This document shows, in pieces, positions 45,099-57,091 of a DNA stretch of 64,000 bases. Position 1 is the first letter of the stretch; each line of letters begins with the position of its first letter. A program made the position numbers and the translations under genes. This DNA comes from Perognathus longimembris pacificus. Its lineage: Eukaryota; Chordata; Mammalia; Rodentia; Heteromyidae. The notes below the pieces were generated by a model. It did no database searches and was not told the origin of the DNA. It saw only the letters and a list, made by a program, of their open reading frames with translations. The stretch lies in the NCBI RefSeq assembly GCF_023159225.1, contig NC_063166.1:44509149-44573148 (forward strand). Direction: 5' to 3'.

Positions 45099-45269
45099 CC
45101 ACAGAAAGCCTAGATGGACTAGCTTCTCTGCTGCAGCCCTGGCTCCGTGGTATTTTGCTTCTTTTCTGTGCAGAGGCTGAATTGACCAGGACTCTTTGAG
45201 CACCAGAGCTCACAGTAGAAAGGGCTGTTGTGGTCAGAACTCGTCCTGGAGATCCAGATCGGCTGCCAG
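45099..45269 (-). CDS. CLASP2: CLASP2 exon with first SxIP motif (SKIP)
   Basis: 171 nt, phase 1-1, 56 full codons plus split ends. It begins GSRSGSPGRVLTTTALSTVS and continues through [20 protein letters not shown] to SRLSV. SKIP inside the basic RSKIPRSQ stretch is an SxIP motif, which binds the EB1 C-terminal domain and brings CLASP to growing plus ends (family knowledge). SREASPSRLS resembles the GSK3 target repeats reported for CLASP2. The acceptor is gatgtgtag|CT and the donor is TGG|gtaaga. Confidence 0.96.
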
Positions 45270-45465
45270 CTACACATCAAACAAACAAATATATTAAGAT
45301 GTCAACACCAGGAGAATTTACTAAAATAAAAACCAACTTCAGGAAACACATGTGTATGGCAGGTTCTAAGTTCAAAGAAAATGGGCTGAGGAAGATTTAC
45401 ACATCATCATGACCTGGGGAAAAAGTGTACTATATAAACTATATTTTTAGCTTTGGCGGTACTAC

Positions 45466-45682
45466 AATTTTTTTTTGTCAATTGTGGGGTCCCTGAGCCT
45501 CTTTATGCTCAAAGCTAGTGCTCTATCACTTGAGCCACAGCCCTACTTCTGGTTTTTGAGTGGTTAACTGGAGATAAGGGTCTCATGGGGACTTTTTTGC
45601 CCGGACTGGCTTTGAACCATGATCATCATATCTCAGCCTCCTGAGTTAGCTGGATTACATGTGTGAGCCACTGTTGCCCAGC
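45466..45682 (-). mobile_element. B1-composite SINE
   Basis: Minus-strand copy, about 200 nt upstream of the acceptor of exon 45099-45269; right module partly lost. Confidence 0.85.
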
Positions 45683-45789
45683 TACTATCATAATCTTTAG
45701 AATATAAATAATAAAAAAACTTATCCAAGTTAATCATGTATTTGATGATATATTTCATATGTTGTATAATATATAATAATAATTAATAT

Positions 45790-45868
45790 TGCCAGTACTG
45801 GGGTTTGAACTAAGGGCTTTGCACTTACCAATTTGCAACTTATCAATTACCACTTGAATCACAGCTCT
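45790..45868 (-). mobile_element. ID-like fragment
   Basis: tactggggtttgaactaagg and ccacttgaatcacagctctg. Confidence 0.55.
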
Positions 45869-46315
45869 GTATTAAATCTTTAAAGAAAAAAAATTCCCTT
45901 TTCTTAGTGTCATTATTTTTGTGAAGTAATAATAATGATAGTGTTTGCCTTCTAAGATGCTTCTGAATGGGTAGAGTCATATATTCTTCTAAATATGAAT
46001 TTTCAAATTTTACAAAAAACTTAAATGTTGACAAGGTTAGTTCAGCTGAAAAGGAATAGTAAAGGTTTTTTTGTTGGCCTCATTTTGGGATATACAAATA
46101 CTGACAGTAGAACAGGATTAAGGCAAATGTCCAGGAAGTAAAGAGGAGATGTGGTTAGTGAGCTCAAGGAGGAGCTACAAAAAAATCTTTTCAGAGACTT
46201 GGATGTGGGTTTAAAAAAAAAAAAAAAAGAACCGTGAGTTTGTATGCTGTACAAGTGTGCCCCATGCCCAGTTCATGTATGTGTCTATGCATGAATATAT
46301 GTTTATTTATATGTA

Positions 46316-46590
46316 TGTTACTAGGGAGTTGACCTCAGGGCTCCATGCTTGCTAAACAGGCACTTCATTGCTTAAGCCATACTTCCAGCCCTTTTTGGCC
46401 TGACTATTTTTTATATAGAGTCTCAGTTTCTTTTCCAAGCCATAATGGACCATGATCCCTCTCTGTGTATTTCCTGCTGCAGCAGGCACACACTACAGAC
46501 CCAATGATCAGTAGAGATAGGAGCTTGCAAACTTTTAGCCTGGCCTGGTCTAAAACTGCAATCTTTCCAATCACTGTCTCCCAAGTTAAT
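46316..46590 (-). mobile_element. Old B1-ID dimer
   Basis: Reversed ID (cagggctccatgcttgctaa) then an eroded B1-like part. Confidence 0.55.
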
Positions 46591-48500
46591 TTTTAAGGGG
46601 ATGAATCCCATTGTCACTCAAAACATTTTTACTTATGTTGAATAGAAAAATGGATTAAGTAATCCCCAGATAAAATAATTCAGAATTCGGGGTTAAGAGT
46701 TAGGTTCTGGGATCTAGATCCTGAATAATATACAAAAATTAAACTTACATTTAAATAAATCTTCACAAAACAACCTTTTCCTTTCTTTAGACACCCTACA
46801 TACAACAGGAGAGTCACTGTTCGCCATGTGTAATTTTACCCAATAATGGCAGTCATTAATTAATGACTTCAGTGCTAAGGGGACAAGCATGGCATTTAAA
46901 AAAGGAGCACTGATTACAGAGAAAGGAGTGGCTAAGCAGACTTTGATGAAGACAACATCTGCTCTTTCGTAAGGGAAAAGTGATTGTTTGGTTCTAGTCA
47001 GCTATAATATTGACTAGATCTTGGGATGTTTTAAAACTGAAAGTTGTATTTATCTGATTCTTTTTTCTTCTTCACTATAGTATGTTCTGAATGCCTGCCT
47101 TGCACTTGCTAGGCAGATGTTCTATCAATCAAGTAACACTCCACTCAATTTCCTGATTTTCTTTTTTATTATATTGTGCAGGTCAAATGATACATGACTC
47201 AAATAGTAGATGTGGTCTATGTGCTACTAATCTCTCAAAGATCACAAGCTTTGATAGTGATTCTTGGCATGGTCTTGCTTCGTACAATTTATGCTATTGC
47301 TTAACTCTTAAATTTCATCAGCATACAGAAAAAAGCTTATCTTTCATTGGTGAAAGCAATACTGTAAAACAAAGCAGTGCTCCCAGTGAAATTAACAATT
47401 TACAAAATGAGTAGAAGGAATTCTAAATTATTGTAGCGCAATTACATAAGTCCACTTTAAAATGACTGATCATTTGAATGTTCCATGATGTTGCAGGTCA
47501 AGAATCTTCAAAGTCTGGTTTCTTTTTGTTACAATCTTAAGGATAGTTGAGGCACCTGTTTTTTCCATGCAGTATATCTAAACTAAACATACACACTAAA
47601 ACATCCAAACACCTAACATGCCACAAACTCACAATGCAAGATAGGCCAATGGAATATTTTATGGGGAAAGTTGCAACAATATAAAAAATATAAGGCAGAA
47701 ACTGAGCACATACAATATGATTTGGTATTTTTAAAAATCAATATAAATTTGTGGAAGTGGAAGTATTGATAGGAGAGATTGGAGAATTCCTTGAAATGTG
47801 GATCTATTCAGCAGACAGGAAACACACAGTTTAGAAACACATCAATTGTACATTCTATGCTAGATTTATTGAAGCTATTACAGTCATTCAAGTTTTCTCT
47901 CTAGATATTTAAGTTCATTCATGCCCTCTCCTAGGAAATAAAGTTGATTGTAATCACTGTTCTCTCCTTCTCCAATACCCTCTGATCCCCACCAAGACTG
48001 ATAATTCTGGTGCCTACTAGAGTCCATTTGGAATACTTAAACTTTATACTTAGAAGAAAATACCAAGGCTCTTTCTCCAGCAAAAAGCCACCAAGGCTAA
48101 TTATTTCCTTTAGGAAAACCACAGAGCTGATGAAAGGGGCCTGGTATACCCAGGAAGTACTATGTCAACAGAAACCCTTTAATTGCTAAGTTTGAAATTG
48201 TATATCTATTTTCTCTTGTGCTACCATTTTATACATTTTGAGGCACTTCCAAACATTACTAATTTTTTTTGGATGTTTGTCTTATCTGTAGGGTCAATTC
48301 AAACAATTAAAACAATTTAGACTTCTGGCAATATAATAAAGACATACCAAAATAAATCTGGTAGTTTTTGCTCCAATATGATTATACAATAATGGGATTA
48401 CAAAAGATTATTTAAGAATTTCTGCTGAATAGAACCCATTTTTGGTAATGGATATAGGTGATCAGACATAGATGCACACATAAAATCTATAGATTCTTAC
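46591..48500. other. SINE-poor intron before microexon donor side
   Basis: Only an ID scrap at 47083-47152 (ccttgcacttgctaggcaga). No gene recognised. Confidence 0.55.
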
Positions 48501-48527
48501 CACCAATGGTATTAGCAGATTGTGATC
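48501..48527 (-). CDS. CLASP2: CLASP2 27-nt microexon (SQSANTIG)
   Basis: 27 nt between acceptor acttgttcag|GA and donor GGTG|gtaagaat (strong). It is phase 1-1. Joined to its neighbours it reads SQSQ-R-SQSANTIG-A-GSRSGSPG. CLASP1, from memory, has SQSQRSRSANPAGAGSRSSS at the same place, so the paralogue supports a real exon with clear homology. Skipping gives the common SQSQ-P-GSRSGSPG form. It lies just before the exon that carries the first SxIP motif and could tune binding or phosphorylation there (inference). Confidence 0.87.
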
Positions 48528-49741
48528 CTGAACAAGTGTAAAGGCAGAGTTAGGGTAAGGGTTATAATCCAGGAAGAGGGAAAGAGCAGTTTTTAAATGG
48601 ATGGCAGGTGAAAATAAAAGCTTTAGTCAGTTCTCAGGAAAACAAAACAAAAACCTAACACCAACATAAAAAGCAAATTAAAAATTTCCTAAAGCACAGA
48701 GCTCTGTAACAAAAGTAGCATATTTAATAGTTTTCACAGCTGAAAAACAGAAATTAGACACTCATGTACAAAGCAGATGAAATGAAATTGCAAAAGTAAA
48801 TGCAATTCTTCAGCTTTTTCATTTGCACTAGTCCAAGTTTTTATTATTTATTATTTAAGTTTTTATTATTAAAAATTTAGTTGACAACTAGATGTAGGAA
48901 CAGTATAGCTGAAGAAAAAATAGATGAAAAAGCTACAAATTTCATCTCTCTTAAGATTCACAGATGAAAGACGATGTGAGAGAAGGGGAGACAAAGTTCA
49001 CCACAGGCTTTACAATTATCTGTACACAACCAGTGGGTAACAACAAAAAGGGACAATTCTTTCGTGAATATAAATGTACTAGTTTCTCTGTTAGGTCTGT
49101 TTTTACTAGTTTTGGTTAGCCATTAGAACACACCTGCTTTGATCCAAGAGTTATTATTATTTTTCTAAATGACAATAAAACAACATGGAAAGACCATGCA
49201 ATCCCTAATGAATTACTTTACAACAAAGTGAAGATGAAGACCACAGTGATAGTTCTGTGCAAATATGTTATAAAAGAAACTTACGTACAAAGTACTTATC
49301 TTTTTCACGAAAGATTTTGGAATGCAATATGATATTATTCAAGCAAGCAAACAAACAAAAGCTTTCTAATATGATTCTACACCTACATGATGTATAGCGG
49401 GAAAGACTTATGATCTTAAAAGTTCTGCTAGATCTAAAAAGCCAAATCACTGTGTATTACATTTTTGAGGATTTGGAGTACTGTGGATCAAGTTTCAAAG
49501 TGAAAATCAAATGCAAAATACTGCTCTATTTTCTAATGAAGTGATCTAAGTTACCGTATGTATTTATATACATAATTTATATAATATGATTTATATATAT
49601 ACATATATATATATACATACATAAAGGTAGACTCGGGTAATATTTAAAAACAGAAATAAAACATTCACAGTTTTTGGAAACATTGCTCTAAGTTCAACCT
49701 CAGTATTATTTTAGAAGATCAGATTTTTTAAAATATTTACT
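48528..49741. other. SINE-free intron upstream of microexon
   Basis: AT-rich; short TA tract at 49556-49620; no repeat family or gene recognised. Confidence 0.55.
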
Positions 49742-49830
49742 TATTTACTGTCAAAGTGATGTACAGTTTCATACATAAGGCAGTGAGTACATTTCTTGTT
49801 CAACTTGTTACCTCCTCCCTAATACTTCAC
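49742..49830 (-). mobile_element. L1 3' end
   Basis: Reversed copy of the unit at 28636: gtcaaagtgatgtacagttt and cttgttacctcctccctaat. Confidence 0.72.
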
Positions 49831-49845
49831 AACTGTATTATCTTT

Positions 49846-50050
49846 TTTTTTTTTTTTTTGCCAGTCCTGGGCCTTGGACTCAGGGCCTGAGCACTGTCCC
49901 TGGCTTCTCTTTGCTCAAGGCTAGCACTCTGCCACTTGAGTCACAGCGCCACTTCTGGCCATTTTCTATATATGTGGTGCTGGGGAATCGAACCCAGGGC
50001 TTCATGTATACAAGGCAAGCACTCTTGCCACTAGGCCATATTCCCAGCCC
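49846..50050 (-). mobile_element. Dimeric ID-type SINE
   Basis: Complete. TSD ctgtattatcttt at 49833-49845 and 50051-50063. Confidence 0.94.
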
Positions 50051-50234
50051 CTGTATTATCTTTAGATCCCAAATACGAACAGTTTCTGGTTATCTTGTTT
50101 CCCATGCTTTAAATACTTCATCATTACCTATTTTTTTTCTCTCAAGAAGGTATAGAAATATACAGAAGCAGTATAAAGTTGAGTTGACATCTGATTAACA
50201 CTCATAAAAAAAGGACAGTTTAAATTAACTCTGT

Positions 50235-50430
50235 GTTGAGTGCTTACTCTGGGCTAGTACTGTTTCAAGTGTATTAAATATACAACAATATTCAGTCCTA
50301 TGAGGTAGATGCTATTTTCCTTTACATTCTACAGGAAAGTATGCAGAAATACAGCAACTTTGCAAGAGCAAAGATTTCATCCTGGGCAGTATGGCTTCAA
50401 AGTCCATGGTTTAAATTCATATTTCTTAAA
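50235..50430 (-). mobile_element. MIR fragment
   Basis: gagtgcttactctgggctag and ctatgaggtagatgctattt are a reversed MIR. Confidence 0.75.
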
Positions 50431-51669
50431 GTTTACTACAACACAAATCCCTTTGTGGTCCTGTTAAAAGATCAGCGTTGTTGATTTGTGATGGCACATG
50501 GGATTCTGCACTTCTAACTGTAATCCAGGGGATGCAGATGCTGGTTTTTGTAGCACATATGGAAGAGTGAGGCTTCCAACTAGGCTAATGCTAATGTAGA
50601 GAGTAATGTACTCTAAAAATCATTCCAAAGCACACAGAATCAGGATAGAATATGATCTTATGTATTCTTGATTTGTCTGAAAGAAAAGTCCTTGCCTATT
50701 TGTCATTCTTCCTATATGTAAGTAATCTTCAAGTGGAAAACCAACTTTAGTGGGTATTTCTGCTTTTAGGACTACTACTGAGTGTTCCTATCATTACACT
50801 GTCTGGATATTTCTGACTCTGAGAAGAGGAGAATCTTTGAGGCAAGATGACTGTGGGTAGTCAGTGCTCTGTTCTCTTCAGGCCTCACTCTTGCCCTTTG
50901 ATTCCAAGATCCAAGAAATTATGATTTTTAAAAAGCAGATAGGACACCCACATTCTTATGTATCATCTAAATAATAAAGGCAGTTAAGTCTATTTCTTCC
51001 AAAATAATCAAGTATGTAGGATAACTTTCACAATTATTTCCCTAGAGAAATTCCTAATTTGACAATACTAAAAAAAATCTTTTGGTTAAAAAAACAAATG
51101 GGAACAAATTGTTTTAAGTTAATAATGCCAAAGTGTATGCGTTATTAGTCAGGTACTTGTAGAAATAGTTAATTTTATCTTCACCTAAAGTTGTGCTGTT
51201 TAATTGTGGTTCTTATTAAGAACTCAGCTTTCAATAACATAGCAAATATATAAATCTTAAATTTAAATGGAACACAGAAGAATTGGTCATCTCAGTTTAT
51301 TTTTGTTCACTACAGGTTTGTTTGTAAAAATGCTAGCTAAAAATAAAAGATTCGAATATATTTTGGGCAGAATAAGAAGATACCACACTTCACTGTTTTA
51401 GTAAGTGCAACCAGATTTTGATGCTAAGTATTTTAACTGTAAAAGACAAAATTTTCCACATTTGCAAGTTCCTGAGTATAATGTGAAAATCTTAACGCTA
51501 AAAACTGTGTTATTTAAGCTATGTCCATGCAAAAGTTGGATAGTAGATGAGGTTTTTCTAAGTGACAGATATCAATGATGCAGCCCTAATAACATAAAGA
51601 CAAGACAACACCCACTCAAAAAATTCCAAAACATGCACAACAACTGACTCAAAACATTGAAAAAAATAC
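50431..51669. other. Repeat-free intron beside candidate microexon
   Basis: No SINE, L1 or gene recognised. Confidence 0.55.
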
Positions 51670-51696
51670 CTTCATTTTTTTCAGGTGATGCAGAAC
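51670..51696 (-). CDS. CLASP2: Candidate CLASP2 27-nt microexon (SASPEKNE)
   Basis: 27 nt between acceptor gtactttag|GT and donor GAAG|gtatttt. It is phase 1-1, so after SQSQ it would add R-SASPEKNE and then A or G. There is no stop, and both neighbours match in phase. The donor lacks G at +5 and is weak, which suits a regulated exon. It lies only 139 nt downstream of exon 51836-51937. I cannot match the peptide to a remembered isoform, so the call rests on splice signals, phase, Ser/Pro-rich composition and position. A chance AG...GT pair is possible. Confidence 0.66.
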
Positions 51697-51835
51697 CTAA
51701 AGTACAGAACAAGAACTCAGTATGTGGCTTGCCTTTTGTCAAATTAGCTTTGATTTATCCACTGGCAAATTTCACACTGTAGTAACTTACAAGTAACACA
51801 ATTATCCTAACAGACAGATAATAAATAGTACATAC

Positions 51836-51937
51836 GCTGAGACTGAGACACCATTTTTGTTCGGCTTCTTCCTCTAGAATCTGTCTTGGCATTTCCCATA
51901 CCAGCAAGTGGTGCTGAAAGCTTTGCTCTCACCCGGC
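51836..51937 (-). CDS. CLASP2: CLASP2 exon: RVRAK...MVSQSQ linker
   Basis: 102 nt, phase 1-1. The peptide runs from RVRAKLSAPLAGMGNAKTDS to RGRSRTKMVSQSQ. The acceptor is ttccttag|GC and the donor is CAGC|gtatgt. It is rich in Arg, Lys and Ser, as expected for the microtubule-lattice-binding linker around the SxIP motifs. Its last base, C, can pair with CT of exon 45099-45269 (Pro), or with GT or GA of the two 27-nt microexons (Arg). Every choice keeps the frame. Confidence 0.95.
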
Positions 51938-52097
51938 CTAAGGAATAAAATATTACATGATTAAGAACCATTTTTATATTAATATTTAGTATTAAGAGGA
52001 AAACACACTATCTTCAAGTACTATTAAATTTTCTAATGTGTAGCCATTATATTTCTCTTAACTGTTTAGAACTACATAAATTTCTTTTCTTTTTCTT

Positions 52098-52185
52098 GTT
52101 TTTTTGAGACAGAGTTTCATCCAGAGTGGTCTCAAACTTCTCCCATCTCAGCTTCTGAGATATGCCAGCAAGCCTAGGCCCATAG
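52098..52185 (-). mobile_element. B1-like monomer
   Basis: Reversed B1: gagacagagtttcatccaga. Confidence 0.6.
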
Positions 52186-52228
52186 ATTTTCATGTGTTGT
52201 ATTGCTTTTTCCTCTCCTCCAGCATCTT

Positions 52229-52500
52229 TGTCAGCATTGGGGTTTGCATTTAGTGCCTTGTGCTTGCTTATGCAGACACTCCTGTTGAACAATGCCTCCA
52301 CCTCTTTTATTGTGCTGGTTACTTTTGTGATATTATCCAACCACTTTAGAGGTCCTGTGGTAGCTGGGATGACAGGCACACACCAGCATACCCAACTATT
52401 GGTTAAGGGCCTTGGGAACTTTTCTGTGCAGACTGGTCTTGAATGACTATACTTTTGTCCTCTGCCTTTCAGGCATGAGTCACCAGTGCCCATTTGTTGT
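52229..52500 (-). mobile_element. Old B1-ID dimer
   Basis: Reversed ID (gtgccttgtgcttgcttatg) then B1 (ggtagctgggatgacaggca), with a further B1-like end at 52420-52490. Confidence 0.6.
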
Positions 52501-52742
52501 ACTGTTTTTGTTTTTTTATTCTTTTTAAATGGGCAAACTACAAACTACTTCCTGTCAAGGGGAAGAATAAAGCAAAACTAGGTTTTCAATCTTAATTTGC
52601 AAGTGTTAATTTAGTAATTACAGTTTCTCAAACCCATTCTACAGTTTTAAATATAAAGCTAATCTTAGAAACAACAACTCAAACAATTCTTTTGACAAAA
52701 AAATGTACCTCCAATGGAATTGGCAGGAAGTAATGGCAAAAT

Positions 52743-52800
52743 GTTATATATATGCATATGTACATAATACATACATACATACATATATACACATGCATAA
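52743..52800. repeat. (CATA)n/TA microsatellite
   Basis: Mixed ATAC/CATA units. Confidence 0.88.
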
Positions 52801-52842
52801 CATAACATATGTGTGGGTGACACACACACATGCTTTTTTTGT

Positions 52843-53073
52843 TTTTTTGGTGCCAGTCCTGGGCTTGAACTCAGGGCCTGTGTACTGTCCCTGGGCTATT
52901 TTGGTCAAGGATAGTGCTCTACCACCTAAGTCACAGCTCCATTTCCAGCTTTTTGATGGTTAATTGGAGGTAAGTGTCTCAGGGACTTTCCTATCCAAGC
53001 TGGCTTTGAATCAGAATCCTCAGATCTCAGTCTCCTGAGTAGGATTACAGGTGCAAGCCACCAGCACCCAGCA
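52843..53073 (-). mobile_element. B1-composite SINE
   Basis: Complete minus-strand copy; the CATA tract lies at its tail side. Confidence 0.86.
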
Positions 53074-53372
53074 AAGTGTATTATCTTTTTATATTAGATA
53101 ACAACAGATGTATTTGGATAGTATTAATGCATTACTTTCCATTTAGAAAATGAGTAAAAGAAATACTTATATAAGCCAGCATTTTTTCTTAGTATATTTA
53201 CTTTCTTCTTGGCTGCATTACTTTCTCCTGCTTCCTCATCCTTTTCTATAAAATTAGACCACAAATATCCTCTCCTTCCATCTGAAATTCTTAAACGAAA
53301 GGAATAGGTAGGTTTATTTAAGGGCTTCAGGAAGTTAGTATTAGTAAAACAATGTGGTAAAAATGCATATTA

Positions 53373-53605
53373 GCTGGGCACTGGTGACACATGACTGTTA
53401 TCCTAGCTACTCAGAAGGCTAAGACTGAAGGATCATGGTTTGAAGTCAGCCCAGGCAGTAAAGTTTGTGAGACTTAATCTCCAATTAACCGCTAAAAACC
53501 TTGACATGGAGCTCTGGGTCAAAGTGGCAGAGCATTAGCCTTGAGCATAAAAGCTAAGAGAAAGCACCCAGACACTGGGTTCAAGTCTCATGACCAAAAA
53601 AATAG
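53373..53605 (+). mobile_element. B1-composite SINE
   Basis: Complete copy, diverged; tagctgggcactggtgacac at the head. Confidence 0.85.
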
Positions 53606-53729
53606 GAGAAAAAAAAAGCATACTATTATCAGATACTATGATGTTCTCATGTAGTTGCATCAAAGAAATCAGAACCAATAACAAACATATCAGAAAAGAA
53701 GGGCTCAGAATCCTTTTTTTTTCTTTTTT

Positions 53730-53808
53730 CTCCCATAGCTGAGGACCCAACTCAGGGCCTTGCACTTGCCAGGCAACTGCTCTTCCATTGAACTAAATTC
53801 TCAACCAC
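53730..53808 (-). mobile_element. ID-like monomer, old
   Basis: aactcagggccttgcacttg and ccaggcaactgctcttccat on the plus strand. Confidence 0.65.
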
Positions 53809-54803
53809 TCACAATCCTGTTTAATATAATAGTACAATGTTATGGAATATAAAAAAAAATCCTGGCTAGCCAGATATGACTATATTAACTAGGAAAAATA
53901 TACTGAAGTATGGATAAATTTTAAAATGAAGGAACTGGTGAGGGAAAAGAGTGGTAAGAACTAAGAATAAAATAAAAGTAAGCAGGAAAACTGGAAGGGT
54001 CCTATCCTAGCATTCCATCAACTTCCAGGACCCTAATGAGCTAACATTTTAGGTCTTTTATAAAGCCTGTTTTAAGTAGGATATAATGCTCTTAAAGTAG
54101 TAACTAAAACAAAGAGATCAAATTACTATAAGATACCATTCGTTGCCACCGTGTGAGAAATCTTGTTTTTATAGATACTTCAGTTTAAATGTAAAGTATA
54201 GAATTGATACAACTTAGTGAATATGAGACCATAAAAAGTTAAGCCTATTTGGTTCTTATAAGAACATGCCATTTACACAAAACTCAGTGGAGAAATATGG
54301 GTTTCAATTCAAAGTTCTACTTAGATGGTTTGGGGCAGAAAATAAAATTCAATTTGAACAAGAGAACCAATTCTCCAGTTACTAATTTAAAATCAAAGAT
54401 ACATTTCAAAAAATACTATATAGCTTTTAAACGCCAATGATAAAGTAATGACACATGCTTCTGAAAAGTAGAAATGAGTCATTATTAACTAAAAAACCCA
54501 AAACAATTTTATTATCATTAATGAAAGAGATGAAATCAAGTATTAATTCTATGCTACATAGTATTAAATGTGTTAAACCATGTTTTTCTGGTGTGAGATG
54601 GTCCAAGATAAAAAGCAAAACTGAAGAATGAAGAATTAAAAAAAAACAAAATGCATACATAACTAAGGCAACCAAAAGTAGAAATACCAAATTATGAATA
54701 TTTGCAAATAAATTAGCCTGTTTTAGTTTTAATATTTAATTCCTACTAAGGAAGAAAGTAATGTAGAAGTGTTTATATTACTAACAAAATGTATATTTCT
54801 TAC
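53809..54803. other. SINE-free intron on microexon donor side
   Basis: AT-rich; no repeat family or gene recognised. Confidence 0.5.
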
Positions 54804-54821
54804 CATCTTCAGATGCTGTTC
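54804..54821 (-). CDS. CLASP2: CLASP2 18-nt microexon (TASED)
   Basis: 18 nt, phase 1-1. It reads G-TASED-G across its junctions. The acceptor is tctcttatttag|GA and the donor GATG|gtaagaaa is strong. It continues DTSDKMDG into TASEDGRVRAK, the order known for CLASP2. This is among the shortest exon sizes normally spliced, so both neighbouring introns probably carry enhancers. Skipping it would remove six residues without a frameshift. Confidence 0.92.
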
Positions 54822-55149
54822 CTAAATAAGAGAAATAAAACAGTATTTCAACAAATTCTGCCAGTGCTGCTACCTCACACCCCCAGCCCAAGAGTAAAAT
54901 GAAAAACTGAAAACAAAACACATACTTTTCCATGTGATAGCATTTAACTCTGAAAAGGTTAATTTTGAGATAATCTGATTCATAGAGCACATGAAAAATG
55001 AAACTAGACAACTAAAAATGGCAACATTCTAGTGAATTTTTACTTCTTTCACTGTTAAAATTTAAATGGTGAGAAAATTGGGAGACATTAATCACTCAAG
55101 AAACACAACTCTGTACTCTTCTTTGCAAATGAAGTGGTTTTTTTAAAAA

Positions 55150-55560
55150 AAATTTTTTTGGGAAAGACAGAACTGTGGTTTGAACTCAGGACCTCGTGCT
55201 TGTTAGGCAGGTGTTCTACCACTTAACTGTGCCTCTAGCGCTTTTTTTTTTTTTTTTTGGCCAGTCCTGGGGCTTGACCTCAGGATCTGAGCACTGTCCC
55301 TGGCTTCTTTTTGCTCAAGGCTAGCACTCAGCCAACTTGAGCCACAGCACCACTTCTGGCTTTTTCTATATATGTGTTGTTGAGGAACGGAACCTAGGGC
55401 TTCATGTATATGAGGCAAGCACTCTTGCCACTAGGCCATATTCCTAGCCCCTCTAGCACTTTTTTAAAGAAGGAATTTTTCTGCTCCAGCAGACCTCAAA
55501 CTGCAGTCCTTCCATCCTTAGCCTCTCAAGCAGTTAAGAGTGTAGGCGTGAAACATCAGT
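55150..55560 (-). mobile_element. Old B1-ID dimer split by a younger SINE
   Basis: ID part 55170-55246 (tcaggacctcgtgcttgtta) and B1 part 55466-55560 surround a dimeric ID SINE. Confidence 0.7.
55247..55449 (-). mobile_element. Dimeric ID-type SINE, nested
   Basis: Complete. TSD cctctagcgcttttt at 55232-55246 and cctctagcacttttt from 55450. Confidence 0.9.
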
Positions 55561-55748
55561 ACCCATTCTCATGTGAATAGGAATAGAGTAGAAATATCTT
55601 TTGGTGTGTATATTAAAAATGTAGGCCATAAAAAACGAAGAGAAAATACACAGAGAAGTATGGAAATTTAATCCAGGATCTAGGCCTCACTTACCCAGTC
55701 TTTTCATCAAAGTATATACAAAGCTAAAGAATTATCAATCCAATTGAA

Positions 55749-55966
55749 CTTTTTTTTTTTTTTTTTTTTTTTGCCAGTCCTGGGGCTTGTACTTAGGGCC
55801 TGAGCACTGTCCCTGGCTTCTTTTTGCTCAAGAAAAGCACTCTACCACTTGGGCCACCAGTGCCCCTTCTGGCCATTTTCTATATATGTGGTGCTGAGGA
55901 ATCAAACCCAGGGCTTCATGTATACGAGGCATGCACTCTTGCCATTAGGCCCATATTCCCAGCCCT
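55749..55966 (-). mobile_element. Dimeric ID-type SINE
   Basis: Complete minus-strand copy with a T run of about 24. Confidence 0.9.
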
Positions 55967-57091
55967 GAACAGCTTTTTACTTAATATTCATCTGTATTTC
56001 CTACGATGTCAGTGAAATCTATCCACAACCATCAAAAACAAATATAACTCACTAATAAAGGGAATAATAAAGATGCCTCAGTGTATAGCCTTGAAAATAC
56101 ATGATTGAACATTAGTGGAAGTAACACTTCAGGTGACTTCTCACATTAGTTGATATTTCTTCCCAAAATAAGAAAATATTTTAAACAGAAAGTGATAAAC
56201 AATTTTTCTAGAGAATCTAGGAAATTAAAAGTGATAGAAGGGATATCAAGTATATGATACACAGAAAGCATCTCTTGATGGGTGTCATTTCATTCACACT
56301 TTTATGAAATACTTTGATCATATAAAAGAGATTAATATAACTGACATGCATTTACTCAAGACTAAATAAATGTCTCATTTCATTAAAACAGAAGATATAT
56401 ACATCAACTCTAAGAATTTATATGATCATTGACAGAGAACATAGAAGGTCTCATTTTTTCCTAGATCACACAAAGTAACTTACAGAATTACTTCTAGATA
56501 ATACTGGAAATCTGATAGAGTGAAGAGAAAGTAGAGATAATGTGCTGCTAGAATCAGCTAGAATAGTACTGCTATTGAAGTAAGGAACTAAAGATAAACT
56601 GTAATAATTTGACTACTGGTACACTTTAAATTTAGTTTTGGTTAAATGACAAACAAAAGAGCATCTGCAGCTTGCATTTCATTTTCATCAATAATCATTT
56701 GAGTTTGTCAAGTGTCATTTGTTCCTCTACATCAGAATTAGTAAACTATAGGATCAAATGACTTAGGTGACTCTTTTCCATTTTTTGAGACAAATATTAT
56801 AGGCAGAACAAAAGAAAATCAAACATATTCAGAGACACATTTCTAAATAATTCATGCAAAATGTTTAAGGCAACTGAATTACATTACAACAAACAGAAAG
56901 GGACTATTTGAGTAAATAAAGCAATACAAAAGTGGACACACCTAAGCCAAAATTCAACCAGAGAATCATGCAGCCATTATCACATTAAGCATCTTCATAA
57001 ATAAGTAGCATATTTTCTGAACTTTATAGAAAAATGAACAAGGACCTAAAAGGTATAAATGTGTAGTATAATTATAAAAAGAACTTCTTAC
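55967..57091. other. Repeat-free intron on microexon donor side
   Basis: No SINE or gene recognised. Confidence 0.55.

Noticed and set aside
52047..52493. Minus-strand open stretch of 148 codons
   Set aside because: It runs through an eroded B1 and an old B1-ID dimer and has no recognisable protein similarity.
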